The notes under the pieces are model-generated. The model was given only the letters and a program-made list of their open reading frames with translations, had not been told where the DNA came from and ran no database searches. This document shows positions 1 to 9,706 of a stretch of DNA of 64,000 nucleotides, in pieces (within the stretch, counting starts at the first letter, position 1; each line of letters starts with the position of its first letter). The position numbers and the translations under genes are program-made. Source of the DNA: Campylobacter rectus (GTDB lineage: Bacteria > Campylobacterota > Campylobacteria > Campylobacterales > Campylobacteraceae); NCBI RefSeq assembly GCF_004803795.1, contig NZ_CP012543.1, forward strand, positions 2,046,001 through 2,110,000, in the 5' to 3' direction.

Positions 1-873
<873 letters not shown>

Positions 874-1306
874 TTTAGACTCCTTTGTTTTTACTTCTCG
901 GTCGGCAAAGCCCTTGCGACAAGTCTCTTTGGCTTGACCCGGCGCCAAAGACTCATCGAGCTTTGCGGACTAAATTTTGTTTGCTTCTTAGACGGCAAGC
1001 CGTCTTGCGGTTGGTCTCGTCGGTTGGATCCCGTACTCCTCGTAGCACAGTCTCGTCGCAAGCGGCTGCGAAGCGAAAAGACTCGTCCGACTTTGCGAAC
1101 TAAATTTGGATTTTTCGGCAGAAAGTTATCCGCAACTACTCTTTGCTTATTAAATTTAACTCAAATTTGCGATTGAATTTTATTTCTCGCCGGCTCAAAT
1201 TTGCCAAACCGCACGCTGCGTTTTCAGCGTCGCCGTCTCGGCCGGCTAAATTTAAAATTTAAGCTAAAATTTCGCTTATTTTACTCGCGTAAAGCTTAAA
1301 TTTAAG
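874..1306. other. Hairpin-rich intergenic region between flgR and asd
   Basis: No believable gene is seen; short open frames here are overlapping and low-complexity. The DNA contains a perfect hairpin at 990-1005 (AGACGGC-AA-GCCGTCT). It also contains a degenerate 30-bp direct repeat at 951-980 and 1081-1110, sharing ACTC..CGA.CTTTGCG.ACTAAATTT exactly 130 bp apart. Several AAATTT words crowd 1100-1306. The asd promoter and ribosome-binding site must lie at the left end of this stretch. Confidence 0.6.
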
Positions 1307-1308
1307 CT
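1293..1308 (-). terminator. AAATTT-centred perfect palindrome at flgR stop
   Basis: A 16-bp perfect palindrome, AGCTTAAATTTAAGCT, overlaps the flgR stop codon. It has no strong T tract, so terminator activity is an inference from its position. The same arrangement recurs at other gene ends in this window. Confidence 0.4.
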
Positions 1309-2476
1309 ACTTTCTGCTGCGAGCCTGCAAAAAAAGATCGCCGGGTTGTATTTCCTCGCTTTCGCTCAGAATCGCCGCTCGCTGCACAACGGAGATGAGC
1401 TCGCGGATATTGCCCGGAAAATCGTAATTTTCAAGCTCCTTTACCGCCGCTTCGGAAAAGCTTTTTGCGCCGAGATTAAACTCCTCGCAGCTTTGCTTCA
1501 AAAAGCGCTCGGCGATAGGCAAGATCTCCTCTTTGCGTTCTCTTAGCGACGGGATGGCGACGGGCACGGTGTTTAGGCGGTAAAACAGATCCTCTCTAAA
1601 TTTACCCTCGCTGATCATCGCGGGCAGGTTCGCGTTCGTCGCAGATACGATGCGAACGTCGATTTTGACGCTCTTTGTGGCGCCAAGACGCGTAATCTCG
1701 CGCTCCTGGATCGCACGCAGGAGTTTTGGCTGCAAATTTAGCGGCATCTCGCCAATCTCGTCTAGAAATAACGTGCCGCCGCTTGCTAGCTCGAACTGCC
1801 CCTTTTTCATCGCCGAGGCGTCGGTAAATGCGCCCTTTTCAAAGCCGAAAAGCTCGCTTTCTATCAAATTTTCGGGGATCGCGGCCATGTTTATCGCGAT
1901 AAATGGACCGTCCTTGCGCGGCGAGTTTTTGTGGATAAATTTAGCAAACAGCTCCTTGCCCACGCCGCTTTCGCCCATTAGCATCGCCGAAGCGTCCGTT
2001 TTTGCGACGCGTGAAGCTAAATTTAGCGCGTTGGCAAGGGCGGGCGAACTAGCTGCGAAATCGGTCGAATCGGCCTGAGAAATTGACCAGTTTTGCGCGG
2101 CTTTTAGGCTTGCCGCGGGTAGCTTACGGCGTAAAATTTCGACCCTTTTTATCGCCTCGTATAGCGTTTGCGCGTCAAAAGGCTTCGTGAGGAAGTCCTT
2201 GACGCCAAGGCGCACGCTCTCGATGGCTTTGTTTAGCGTCGCGTTGCCCGTCATTATGATGACGTCAAATTTGCCCTCCAGACGCTTGATGAACTCCAGC
2301 CCGTCCATTTGGGGCATGTTGATGTCGGTGATTATGAGATCGACGTCGTCGCCCATTTTTTTAAGCGCCTCAACCGCGCTTTTATAGCTTTTGATTTTTA
2401 GATCGTCGTATTCGCCAAGCGCGATCTCTAGGGATTTGCGCATATTTATGTCGTCTTCTACTATTACGATGTTCAT
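1307..2476 (-). CDS. flgR: Sigma-54-dependent response regulator FlgR, lacking a C-terminal domain
   Basis: NtrC-type activator that, with sigma-54 and the FlgS kinase, turns on middle flagellar genes in Campylobacter and Helicobacter. The receiver domain is residues 1-115, with the acidic pocket EDD at 7-9, phospho-acceptor Asp51 and Lys98. The AAA+ domain runs from about 140 to 375, with Walker A GESGVGKE (168-175), the sigma-54 contact loop GAFTDA (215-220) and Walker B GGTLFLDEIGE (233-243). The protein ends about 15 residues after the AAA+ lid, so no Fis-type helix-turn-helix is present. That resembles H. pylori FlgR more than the longer C. jejuni protein. The gene follows flgQ with 3 bp between them. 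Confidence 0.93.
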   Translation of the reverse strand: MNIVIVEDDINMRKSLEIALGEYDDLKIKSYKSAVEALKKMGDDVDLIITDINMPQMDGLEFIKRLEGKFDVIIMTGNATLNKAIESVRLGVKDFLTKPFDAQTLYEAIKRVEILRRKLPAASLKAAQNWSISQADSTDFAASSPALANALNLASRVAKTDASAMLMGESGVGKELFAKFIHKNSPRKDGPFIAINMAAIPENLIESELFGFEKGAFTDASAMKKGQFELASGGTLFLDEIGEMPLNLQPKLLRAIQEREITRLGATKSVKIDVRIVSATNANLPAMISEGKFREDLFYRLNTVPVAIPSLRERKEEILPIAERFLKQSCEEFNLGAKSFSEAAVKELENYDFPGNIRELISVVQRAAILSESEEIQPGDLFLQARSRK

Positions 2477-2479
2477 CTT

Positions 2480-2878
2480 TTACTCTTTGTTTTTAAATAC
2501 GCTTATGATAGCCGAAGAGGGCTTAAATTTCACCGTAAATCGCACGGGAAACAGCGTGAGGTCGGTCGCGGAGCTCATATTTTTGTTGTATTGGACGAAG
2601 CGATCTTCGACCTTAAATTTATAATGCAAAAAGCACTCGAAAAGCTCGTTTTTATGTAAATTTAAAAAATCCAGCGAGCTTTGCGCGGGCTGCTTGGAAG
2701 CGTCTATTTCGCATAGATATTCGTACTCTAGCTCGCTTAGCACCATGGCCTTTGAGAGCGCTAATTTATCGTAAATGACGGAGTTGTTTTTGGTGGAGAT
2801 TTTAGCCCAGAGGATAAACTCCTCCGAGCCGTAAAGAAGCGCCGCAGCGGCGATCAGTAAGCAAAAATTTCTTGCCAC
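2480..2878 (-). CDS. flgQ: FlgQ-like motility protein
   Basis: A 132-residue protein with an N-terminal hydrophobic segment (about residues 5-17) that may be a signal peptide; the rest is soluble and has no domain I recognise. The name rests on position: it lies between flgP and flgR, exactly where C. jejuni carries flgQ (Cj1025c). In that species FlgQ is needed for motility and for stable FlgP in the outer membrane. The start overlaps the end of flgP by 25 bp, indicating coupled translation. Sequence identity to FlgQ could not be tested here. Confidence 0.7.
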   Translation of the reverse strand: MARNFCLLIAAAALLYGSEEFILWAKISTKNNSVIYDKLALSKAMVLSELEYEYLCEIDASKQPAQSSLDFLNLHKNELFECFLHYKFKVEDRFVQYNKNMSSATDLTLFPVRFTVKFKPSSAIISVFKNKE

Positions 2879-3339
2879 TTGTTTTGGTCTATTTTCATTT
2901 CCATTCTGACGCGATAAAGCCCGTCTTTAAAGTCGTGCTCTACGATGGAGGCGTTTTTGATTAGTCCGGCCACTTGAGTGGTTATGGTTGAGTCTTTTAG
3001 CATCGCGTCGCGGACGGTATCGCGCGAGTTGATCTTCACTCCGTATAACTTCTCGGCCAACTGTCTGTGTCCGTCTGCGATGGCGGCGCGTTTAGCCAGG
3101 GCTAAAGACTGGGCGTGCGAGGCGGTATTCATCGGCGCTATACCCTCGCCTACCGCACTAAATACCGCTTCGGCAGGCTCTGCGTCAAATATCATTTTCT
3201 CTTGCCTCATGACATCTCTGATGTCGTCTTTATCGACCTTTTGTATGACGATGTCCTGCCTTGGGGCGTTTGTCTTTTTGGAGCAACCGCTGGCCAAAAA
3301 AGCAACGACTACAAAAACCGCGAATGTTATTTTTTTCAT
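2854..3339 (-). CDS. flgP: FlgP outer-membrane lipoprotein (flagellar disk)
   Basis: FlgP is an outer-membrane lipoprotein that builds the basal disk around the Campylobacter flagellar motor and is needed for motility. This 161-residue protein has a clear lipoprotein signal: positively charged MKK, a hydrophobic stretch and lipobox LASGC (Cys at about 19). The mature part contains a LPP20-like region (about residues 60-150) with many alanines and a charged C-terminus. It is the first gene of a flgP-flgQ-flgR unit. The start ATG at 3339 is followed 25 bp from its end by flgQ. A candidate sigma-54 promoter lies 46-61 bp upstream. Confidence 0.88.
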   Translation of the reverse strand: MKKITFAVFVVVAFLASGCSKKTNAPRQDIVIQKVDKDDIRDVMRQEKMIFDAEPAEAVFSAVGEGIAPMNTASHAQSLALAKRAAIADGHRQLAEKLYGVKINSRDTVRDAMLKDSTITTQVAGLIKNASIVEHDFKDGLYRVRMEMKIDQNKWQEIFAY

Positions 3340-3384
3340 TCTTGAACCTTTAAATTCAGTTATTTTTTTATTTGCAAATTTATT

Positions 3385-3400
3385 AGCAAATTGTATTCCA
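3385..3400 (-). promoter_or_regulatory. Candidate sigma-54 promoter upstream of flgP
   Basis: Read on the minus strand this is TGGAATACAATTTGCT. It keeps the invariant GG and GC of the -24/-12 promoter with the required 10-bp spacing and matches the TTGCW -12 block. It would start transcription about 35 bp before the flgP ATG. Since flgR lies in the same unit, sigma-54 control would be autoregulatory. AT-rich DNA can give such matches by chance. Confidence 0.45.
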
Positions 3401-3412
3401 AAAATGCTAAAT

Positions 3413-6037
3413 TCATTCTAAATTTTCTAGCGTCTCTTCATCCGCCTCGCCGCCGTCTTCCTCGGCTTTAGGGCATTTTGCGATACTGACCACGTCGTCG
3501 CCGTCTACATTAACCACGATGACGCCGCTGGTGTTGCGGCCCGCTTTGCGGATAGACTGCATATCGACGCGTATCATTTTACCGCTTGATGTTAGAGCCA
3601 TCAGGTCTTGCTCCTCATCGACCATCACGACTCCGATGAGATCGCCGGTACGATTCGTTAGTTTCATACAGATTACGCCCTTGCCGCCGCGATTTGTTAG
3701 GCGATATTCGTCCGCGGTAGTGCGCTTGCCGATACCTTTTTGAGAGACGCTTAGCACTTCTTGCGCGTTGTTTTCGATGACGGCCGCGCCTACGACCTCG
3801 TCGCCGGCTTCTTTAAATTTGATGCCCGTCACGCCGCGAGCCGTTCTGCCCATCTGGCGCACTTTGCTAAGCTTAAATTTAAGGCACATTCCCTTTTTGG
3901 TTACGATAAACAGCATCTTTTCGCTATCGTCGCTCTCCGTTCTTTCGCCGTTTTTATCGCCATCGTTCGAATTTTCCTCGTCGATCTGCGCCTCTATCGC
4001 CTCTATCTCGTTTATCTCGGTCTCTACGCCAAGCTCGCCAATTAGATTTATCGGCTCTTCCTCGCCCTCGACGATGAGAGCGGTTACTAGCTCGTCGTTC
4101 TCGTCTAGGCTGATAGCGCGCACGCCGATAGAGCGGATATTTTTAAATTCGCTCAAATTCGTGCGTTTTACGATGCCGTTTTTAGTGAAAAACGCGAGCG
4201 ATTTACTCTGGGCAAAATCAGTCGTCGGAATGATCGCCTTGATCTTTTCGTCAGGCTGTAGCTGGATGAGATTTACTACCGCTTTACCCTTTGCGGTGCG
4301 GCTTCCTTCGGGGATCTTATAGACTTTGAGCCAGTAGAGCTGTCCGCGGTCGGTCACGAACATCAGCGTATCGTGAGTGTTGCTCGTAAAGAAGCTCTCG
4401 ATGAAGTCGTCGTCATACGTGGTCACCGCGACCTTGCCCTTGCCGCCGCGTTTTTGCTTCTCGTACTGCTTGCTCGGCACGCGCTTGATGTAGCCTCGGT
4501 GCGTGATGGTTACGACCATATTTTCGTTAGGGATGAGGTCCTCGATGTCAATATCGTCGTAGTCATCTACGATCTCGGTGATGCGCGGCACTTTAAATTT
4601 ATTTTTTATCTCAAGCAGCTCGTCTTTGATTAGTTTTTCTAGCAAGGTTTCGCTCTTTAAAATTTCATCAAGGCGCGCGATTTCAGCCATTAGCTCGGCT
4701 AGCTCGGCCTCTAACTTCTCGCGCTCAAGACCCGTTAGCTTGCTTAGCCTCATATCTAAGATCGCGTTTGCTTGCAGCTCGCTAAGGCCGAATTTCGCCA
4801 CCAATCCCTCACGAGCGCTCGGCGTGTCGGCGCTATTTTTGATGAGCTCGATCACCTCGTCGATATTATCTAGCGCGATCTTTAAGCCCTCTAAGATATG
4901 CGCTCTAGCGCGAGCTTTTTCTAGGTCAAATATCGTGCGGCGGATGATGACGGTTTTTCTGTGATTTAAAAATAGCTTCAAAAGCTCGATTAGGTTAAAT
5001 ACCTTCGGCTCTTTGTTGTTTATCGCAAGCATTATGACGCCAAACGTGCTCTCCATCGTCGTGGATTTAAAGAGATTGTTTAGCACAATGTCGCTCATCG
5101 CGTCGCGTTTTAGCTCGATGACGACGCGGATACCGTCCTTATCGGACTCGTCGCGCACTTCGCTGATGCCTTCGATCTGTTTTTCTTTAACCAGCTCGGC
5201 GATTTGCTCAATGAGGCGGGCTTTGTTCGTCTGATACGGCAGCTCGTCTACGACGATGACGTCTTTGTTCGGCTTTTTTTCGATGTGGGTTTTGGCGCGT
5301 AGTTTCACTCGGCCGCGTCCCGTGCGGTAGGCCTCAATGATGCCTTTTTTGCCAAATATTATCCCGCCCGTCGGGAAATCCGGCCCTTTTATATACTCCA
5401 TCACTTCTTCTAGCGTCGCGTTTTTATTTTCAAGTACGAGTAAAAGTCCGTCGATTAGCTCGTCAAGGCTATGCGGCGGGATATTCGTCGCCATACCGAC
5501 TGCTATACCGCTAGAGCCGTTTAGTAGTAAATTGGGCACGCGGCTAGGCAGGACATCAGGCTCGGTCTCTCTGTCGTCGTAGTTTGGGATAAAATCAACC
5601 GTGTCTTTTTCGATATCGCGTAAGATTTCTTCGGTGAGATTAGTCATCCTAGCTTCGGTATAACGCATCGCAGCAGCGCCGTCGCCGTCGATGGAGCCGA
5701 AGTTTCCTTGTCCGTCGACCGCAGGATAGCGCATGGAAAATTTCTGAGCCATACGCACGAGCGCGTCGTAAACAGCCGTATCGCCGTGCGGGTGGTACTT
5801 ACCGATGACGTCGCCCACGATACGCGCGGACTTCATATACGGGCTGCGGCTGCCGACTCCGAGGTTGTTCATCGCGTATAGGATGCGTCTATGAACGGGC
5901 TTTAGACCGTCTCTAGCATCGGGCAGGGCGCGACCGACGATGACGCTCATCGAGTAGTCGAGGTAGCTCGTTTTTATCGACTCTTCGATATCCACGGTTT
6001 GGATGTCTTGATTTTGATTGAGTAGATTTTCTTCCAT
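3413..6037 (-). CDS. gyrA: DNA gyrase subunit A
   Basis: Type II topoisomerase A subunit; cuts and rejoins DNA during negative supercoiling and is the main fluoroquinolone target. At 874 residues it has the usual length. The catalytic tyrosine is in [10 protein letters not shown] (Tyr126). The quinolone region reads [12 protein letters not shown] with Thr87 and Asp91, equivalent to Thr86 and Asp90 of C. jejuni, so the common resistance changes are absent. The GyrA box of the DNA-wrapping C-terminal domain appears as QKRGGKG. An acidic insert (about residues 675-705) sits within the C-terminal beta-pinwheel, as in other campylobacters. AAGGATAAAA precedes the ATG. It lies upstream of flgP on the same strand, separated by 73 bp. 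Confidence 0.98.
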   Translation of the reverse strand: MEENLLNQNQDIQTVDIEESIKTSYLDYSMSVIVGRALPDARDGLKPVHRRILYAMNNLGVGSRSPYMKSARIVGDVIGKYHPHGDTAVYDALVRMAQKFSMRYPAVDGQGNFGSIDGDGAAAMRYTEARMTNLTEEILRDIEKDTVDFIPNYDDRETEPDVLPSRVPNLLLNGSSGIAVGMATNIPPHSLDELIDGLLLVLENKNATLEEVMEYIKGPDFPTGGIIFGKKGIIEAYRTGRGRVKLRAKTHIEKKPNKDVIVVDELPYQTNKARLIEQIAELVKEKQIEGISEVRDESDKDGIRVVIELKRDAMSDIVLNNLFKSTTMESTFGVIMLAINNKEPKVFNLIELLKLFLNHRKTVIIRRTIFDLEKARARAHILEGLKIALDNIDEVIELIKNSADTPSAREGLVAKFGLSELQANAILDMRLSKLTGLEREKLEAELAELMAEIARLDEILKSETLLEKLIKDELLEIKNKFKVPRITEIVDDYDDIDIEDLIPNENMVVTITHRGYIKRVPSKQYEKQKRGGKGKVAVTTYDDDFIESFFTSNTHDTLMFVTDRGQLYWLKVYKIPEGSRTAKGKAVVNLIQLQPDEKIKAIIPTTDFAQSKSLAFFTKNGIVKRTNLSEFKNIRSIGVRAISLDENDELVTALIVEGEEEPINLIGELGVETEINEIEAIEAQIDEENSNDGDKNGERTESDDSEKMLFIVTKKGMCLKFKLSKVRQMGRTARGVTGIKFKEAGDEVVGAAVIENNAQEVLSVSQKGIGKRTTADEYRLTNRGGKGVICMKLTNRTGDLIGVVMVDEEQDLMALTSSGKMIRVDMQSIRKAGRNTSGVIVVNVDGDDVVSIAKCPKAEEDGGEADEETLENLE

Positions 6038-6247
6038 TTTTATCCTTAAAATTTACTGTTGGATTTTAGCTTAAATTTGATAAAAACTTGCTAAATAAAT
6101 GCGCTTCGTCGCCGTCCGGCTTGGTAAAATTCGTCCGAATTCGAGGCGTTTGGATTAATTTGTTCGCGGGCTTAAATTTATATCTTAAATTTGACTTTGG
6201 GCGGATTAAATTTACACATTAAATTTTCTTTTTACGGCGCAAAATTT

Positions 6248-6259
6248 GATAAATTTATC
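6248..6259 (-). terminator. AAATTT-centred palindrome at the stop of the 6255 gene
   Basis: GATAAATTTATC is a perfect 12-bp palindrome that includes the stop codon of the small membrane-protein gene. It is short, and terminator function is inferred only from the recurring placement at gene ends. Confidence 0.25.
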
Positions 6260-6731
6260 CGCCCGAGCGCTTGATTATCTTAAATTTAATCGCAGAGTAA
6301 ACGAAAGCAAAAACGCAGGCCGCGGGAAGTAATTGTATGAGCGCCGCGACTCCCATCTCGCCGCCGTCAATCAAGACTGCATAAAACGGGATAAAACCGA
6401 CCGTAAAAAAGTAAAATTTAGCAAAATTTGACATTTTGACGGCCTTGTTTTTAAGACCGTAAATTTTAAATCTCAAAAAGCCCAGTGCCGTCATCGCAGC
6501 CGCTAGCAAAACCGCTCCGAGCACCGCCAGATTGTAATCTGCGCCGTAAAGAATCTCGCTTGAAAATAGGGCGAAAAATGCTACCGAGAAATAAAACGGA
6601 TGCCCAAAAATCATAATGAAAATAAATAAGAAATTTAAAATTTTGCTCTCGCGTTTGCATCGCCAAACGGCGACGTCTGCAGTGACCGCCACTCCGAGCG
6701 CCAAAGCCGAAAAAAGTAAAACATTTATCAA
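6255..6731 (-). CDS. Hypothetical four-helix membrane protein
   Basis: A 158-residue hydrophobic protein with about four membrane segments (roughly residues 3-20, 33-58, 68-88 and 108-150). A short arginine/lysine-rich loop follows the first helix and the basic tail ends KRSGG. I do not recognise the family. It lies 3 bp downstream of the comF-like gene and is probably its operon partner. The start ATG at 6731 is the only one near the beginning of the frame. No function is proposed. Confidence 0.7.
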   Translation of the reverse strand: MINVLLFSALALGVAVTADVAVWRCKRESKILNFLFIFIMIFGHPFYFSVAFFALFSSEILYGADYNLAVLGAVLLAAAMTALGFLRFKIYGLKNKAVKMSNFAKFYFFTVGFIPFYAVLIDGGEMGVAALIQLLPAACVFAFVYSAIKFKIIKRSGG

Positions 6732-6734
6732 AAT

Positions 6735-7307
6735 TTAATACCTCGCATCCGCAAGCGTCAGCGCAAAAAGCACCTCGCAGCCGGCTTTTTGCAGCGTCCG
6801 TCTGGCTTCGTCTATCGTCGTGCCCGTCGTCACGATATCATCTATCAAGATAACGGGAAATTTAGGCCTTTTTAAGAGCTTAAAATTTCGCGGATTTTTT
6901 AGGCGAAAGGCTAGGTCTTTGCCGTGATAGCTGACGTTTGAGCCCGCGTGCAAGCAGGCGTAAAGCGGGCGAATTTCCGCGCTTTTTAACGCGCGAGCCA
7001 AGATCGCCGTATGCGAGTAGCCGCTAGCCGCTCTATCGTCGATCGGCACGGCACTCACGGGCGAGCCGAAGCTAAATTTGCAAGCAAAAACTTTAAAACT
7101 CAAATTCGCAAGCGCGCCATAGACGAAAGAGCCGTGAAATAAGTGCTTTGAGTAGAGTAAATTTTTAATTTCGGAGTAGTCAAAAAAGCTGTAAATTTTA
7201 AAATCTCCGTCCAAAACGCGCGTCCTTGCGGGCGAGGAGCGCAGGTGATCTTTGCAAATTTTGCAGATCACGGCTAGGCTAAAATGCCCGCAGTTAGCGC
7301 ATCTCAT
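6735..7307 (-). CDS. ComF-family phosphoribosyltransferase-like protein
   Basis: The 190-residue protein begins with two CxxC pairs (CANC and CKIC, residues 3-6 and 15-18), the zinc ribbon of ComF proteins. It ends with the PRPP-binding loop VILIDDIVTTGTT (about residues 152-164). ComF proteins take part in natural transformation in many bacteria, and campylobacters are commonly competent, so a role in DNA uptake is plausible (inference). The ATG shares one base with the stop of the upstream lipoprotein gene (TGATG), a sign of translational coupling. Confidence 0.85.
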   Translation of the reverse strand: MRCANCGHFSLAVICKICKDHLRSSPARTRVLDGDFKIYSFFDYSEIKNLLYSKHLFHGSFVYGALANLSFKVFACKFSFGSPVSAVPIDDRAASGYSHTAILARALKSAEIRPLYACLHAGSNVSYHGKDLAFRLKNPRNFKLLKRPKFPVILIDDIVTTGTTIDEARRTLQKAGCEVLFALTLADARY

Positions 7308-7864
7308 CAGCTTTTTAAGATCTGGATCGCCGCGCGTTTTACGATGTCTTGGAGTAGCTCGTCAAAAAAGCTCTTAAACGCGCCGCCCGTGTGGATCGGG
7401 GCAAATTTAGTCTGCTCCTGCGAGATGTTTTTAGTGATGGTCTGATCGCCTCTTTTTACCGTTATAGCGAGCTTTGCCGAGCCTTTTAGGTTATCCGTAG
7501 AGTAGCCGCTTAGATTTGCTTTAAGCTCGACGATCCTCACGTCCACGACGACGTCGCCAAAGTCGCTCAAATTTGCCCCTAGGCGCTTAAGCTCGGTGCT
7601 AAGGCCGTCTTGCAGCCAGCCCTCGATGCTGTTTTGCAGCGTGACGTACTCTTTGACGTTGCCGTTGCCGCCCGTGATCGTAGCGACGATGCTTTTGTTT
7701 GCGCGTGCGTCCTCGACGCTATTTATGCGGATATTTTTTTGGTAGCCCGCCTGGTTTGAGGTCGATTGATACGGAGCTAAATTTAGCACCGAATTTCTCT
7801 GCGCGCAGCCGCTCAGTATCACGGCAAAAAGCGTGATAAAGGCGAAAAAAGCGAAATTTTTCAT
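7307..7864 (-). CDS. YajG-type lipoprotein
   Basis: A 185-residue lipoprotein with a clear signal peptide and lipobox LSGC (Cys at about 20). The mature domain (beta-rich, with an RANKSIVATI segment and a conserved C-terminal helix) resembles the YajG/Lipoprotein_16 group of uncharacterised outer-membrane lipoproteins. It lies 9 bp downstream of a second lipoprotein gene and is coupled by a one-base overlap to the comF-like gene. Function unknown. Confidence 0.75.
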   Translation of the reverse strand: MKNFAFFAFITLFAVILSGCAQRNSVLNLAPYQSTSNQAGYQKNIRINSVEDARANKSIVATITGGNGNVKEYVTLQNSIEGWLQDGLSTELKRLGANLSDFGDVVVDVRIVELKANLSGYSTDNLKGSAKLAITVKRGDQTITKNISQEQTKFAPIHTGGAFKSFFDELLQDIVKRAAIQILKS

Positions 7865-7873
7865 ATTTTTCCT

Positions 7874-8563
7874 TTATAGTTTTGATATCTCTTCGGCGGC
7901 TTTGTTGGCGGCTTGCTTGACGAGCAGGTAGATGTAGAGATCAAAGTCTTGGATGCCGCTTGCTTTTAGTTTGCGCACGTCTTGCCTGGTTCCGATATTT
8001 AGCACGCGGGTTTTATTTATGTTTTTGACGCCCAGTTTGCCTTTCATCGCCGCGCTTAGATACTGCGACGACGCGCTATAGGTCGCGGCGTAGTCGGTGA
8101 AGGCAAAATCCACGCGGTAAGTGTATGGCGAGACTTGTCCGTCCACGACCATGATACCGCGGTTTAGCAGCTCGTCTTGTAAAAAAAGATAAAAAAGTCC
8201 CTCGAGACGCTCTTTTGAGTAGAGCATTTTTGCGCCTTTTTTGGAGACGAATTTTATACCGCTCTCGGGGCTTCTTTCGTCTAGAATTCTATGAATATAG
8301 ACCTTTTTTATCGCCGCATTCGTATCGATCCTGCTTTGGGCGATGCAGCACTTTATCGCGACGTCGCTGGTGTAGCTCGCGCCGTTTATCGTGAGGCTTT
8401 GGCCGCCGCTAGCGCAAGACGAGCAGTCCGCTTTGATGCGCATCACTTCTTGGTAGCCTTTGGCGTTTGCGTCGTCGCCAATTCGGGCGTTTTGGACCAT
8501 TTGAGTCGAGCCTCCGCATCCCGCAAGAATGAACGCCGCAAATAAATATGCTATTTTTTTCAT
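7874..8563 (-). CDS. Hypothetical lipoprotein
   Basis: A 229-residue protein with signal peptide and lipobox LAGC (Cys at about 16). The mature part has a CSSCASGG segment near residue 50 and a CC pair near residue 77, giving five cysteines that could form disulfides. Otherwise it is an alpha/beta protein with no family I recognise. The pairing with the next lipoprotein gene (9 bp apart) suggests a shared envelope job, perhaps analogous to other two-lipoprotein operons of campylobacters. Start ATG at 8563 is preceded by AAAGGATTTTT. Confidence 0.75.
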   Translation of the reverse strand: MKKIAYLFAAFILAGCGGSTQMVQNARIGDDANAKGYQEVMRIKADCSSCASGGQSLTINGASYTSDVAIKCCIAQSRIDTNAAIKKVYIHRILDERSPESGIKFVSKKGAKMLYSKERLEGLFYLFLQDELLNRGIMVVDGQVSPYTYRVDFAFTDYAATYSASSQYLSAAMKGKLGVKNINKTRVLNIGTRQDVRKLKASGIQDFDLYIYLLVKQAANKAAEEISKL

Positions 8564-8814
8564 AAAAATCCTTTCGTAAATTTTATCTCATAAGCAAAAT
8601 TCTATCCAAATTTGGGCTAAATTTACAAATTTGAGGGAAATTTGGAAATTTTTGCCGGATCGCAGTTTGTATCGGCTGTAAAATTTTATCAGAAGTTAAA
8701 ACTTGCCTTATCGGTAGAGCATCGCAGGTTTTCAGGTTTGGAGCCAAATTTAGCATAGATTTTTAAACTTTACTCGCCAATTAAATTTTGTTTTTCTTGG
8801 GATGCACAAGGGGC

Positions 8815-8885
8815 TTTACTTAGCTTACCTTACGGTCGCTACTATCGCCCTATGGGGCTTGAGACCGCCTGCGGCTCGTAACTGC
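8815..8885 (-). repeat. GGTCTC-hairpin repeat, copy 1
   Basis: Read on the minus strand this copy carries GGCGGTCTCAAGCCCC, then CATAGGGCGATAGTAGCGA. It aligns along about 65 bp with 9164-9229 and with the insert inside the IS elements at 22618-22692 and its mirror copy. The GCCC..AGGGC part can fold into a small hairpin. Confidence 0.6.
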
Positions 8886-8929
8886 TTCCCCAAAAGCTGC
8901 GAACAGAATGCGAAGCAGAGCAGACCTAC

Positions 8930-8966
8930 TTACGGTCTGCTTGCAGCTACGAGTGAAGCGAAGTAG
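8930..8966. repeat. Hairpin with TACTTAC loop plus GCTTGCAG tail
   Basis: Inverted arms GCAGACC and GGTCTGC enclose the loop TACTTAC, followed by TTGCAGCTACGAG. A second copy near 9071-9105 has arms GCAGAC/GTCTGC and a different loop, with the same TTGCAG tail. The loop word CTACTTAC recurs in the 3' insert of the IS elements B and C with different arms (GTCTTG/CAAGAC). Confidence 0.5.
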
Positions 8967-9001
8967 AGCGCCCTTTTTTCTTTGCGTCGTGCTATGTACT
9001 C

Positions 9002-9060
9002 GCCTTGTGCTTAGCTGCACTTCGTTTGCTACTGTTAAGACGCACTCTCTTTGAGAACTG
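9002..9060 (+). repeat. CCTTGTGC...CTCTTTGAGA repeat, long copy
   Basis: Starts CCTTGTGCT and ends GCACTCTCTTTGAGA, with about 30 bp between. The short form of the same unit, with both ends joined, is inserted in IS copies B and C near 22556-22579. The shared ends suggest real element boundaries. Confidence 0.5.
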
Positions 9061-9163
9061 CCAGAAGCAGACCCGCCCCCGTCTGCTTGCAGTTGTGAGC
9101 GTAGCGATGCAGAAGCTCTCTTTAACCCTACTGCACGTTCTTCGTAGGGGCGACTTGTCGCCA

Positions 9164-9229
9164 TCTCGTAACGAACGAAGCGGTCTCAAGCTCGATAGAG
9201 CGATGGTAGCGAACGTAGTGAAGTTAAAG
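9164..9229 (+). repeat. GGTCTC-hairpin repeat, copy 2
   Basis: Carries CTCGTAACGAACGAAG, then CGGTCTCAAGCTCGATAGAG and a GAACGTAGTGAAGTTAAA end. It aligns with 8815-8885 (reverse) and with the insert in the IS elements. Its GTAACGA and GTAGYGAAGTTAAA words also match the shorter insert near the 5' end of all three IS transposases. Confidence 0.6.
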
Positions 9230-9245
9230 TTAAAGTTAAGCAGGT

Positions 9246-9353
9246 GCGATAGCGCTGCCGCGCCGCAAATTTTAAATTTGCATTTTTAGGGTGCGGGTCT
9301 CGGTGAGTCAAATTTGAAGTCAAATTTGAGCACAAAACGATAAGGCAAAGTAT
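9246..9353 (+). repeat. Degenerate direct repeat R1, copy 1
   Basis: Shares GCGCCGCAAATTT, GTGCGGGTCTCGGTGA and the ending AAGGC.AAGTAT with 9797-9908. The pair is diverged but colinear over about 105 bp. Noncoding. Confidence 0.55.
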
Positions 9354-9600
9354 CGCGAGATGATTTTTCGAGTTTTCTGCTTCGTAAGCTCGCAGCTGCA
9401 AGCAGAAGAAGCAAAATTGAGCATGCGCTAGTCATATAGCCTGCGGAGCAAAAATTTTGCAAAATCTCGGAAAAGTGCTCACGAGACGAGCCGTTTGAAG
9501 AAAATCAAGGCGCAGTATTTTTTCTTTTTACTTCGCACAAGCACTCGTAACACTCTGCTTGCAGTAGTGAATGCAGTGAAGCTAAACTTCGCTACGAGGA

Positions 9601-9653
9601 GACGAAACGGATTTAAATTTAAGGGCGGGAGCTACCTCATCGGTAGTGACCGA
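9601..9653 (+). repeat. Degenerate direct repeat R2, copy 1
   Basis: Shares GCGGATTTAAATTT-like sequence, GGGAGCTACC and TCGGTAGTGACCGA with 9920-9973. CTACC and GGTAG form a 5-bp hairpin in both copies with different loops (TCATC here, TTGTC there). Confidence 0.55.
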
Positions 9654-9706
9654 AGCCGACCAAGTCGCTTTCTACTCGCATTGCGAGCAGAGCAAAAGAG
9701 CTCCCT

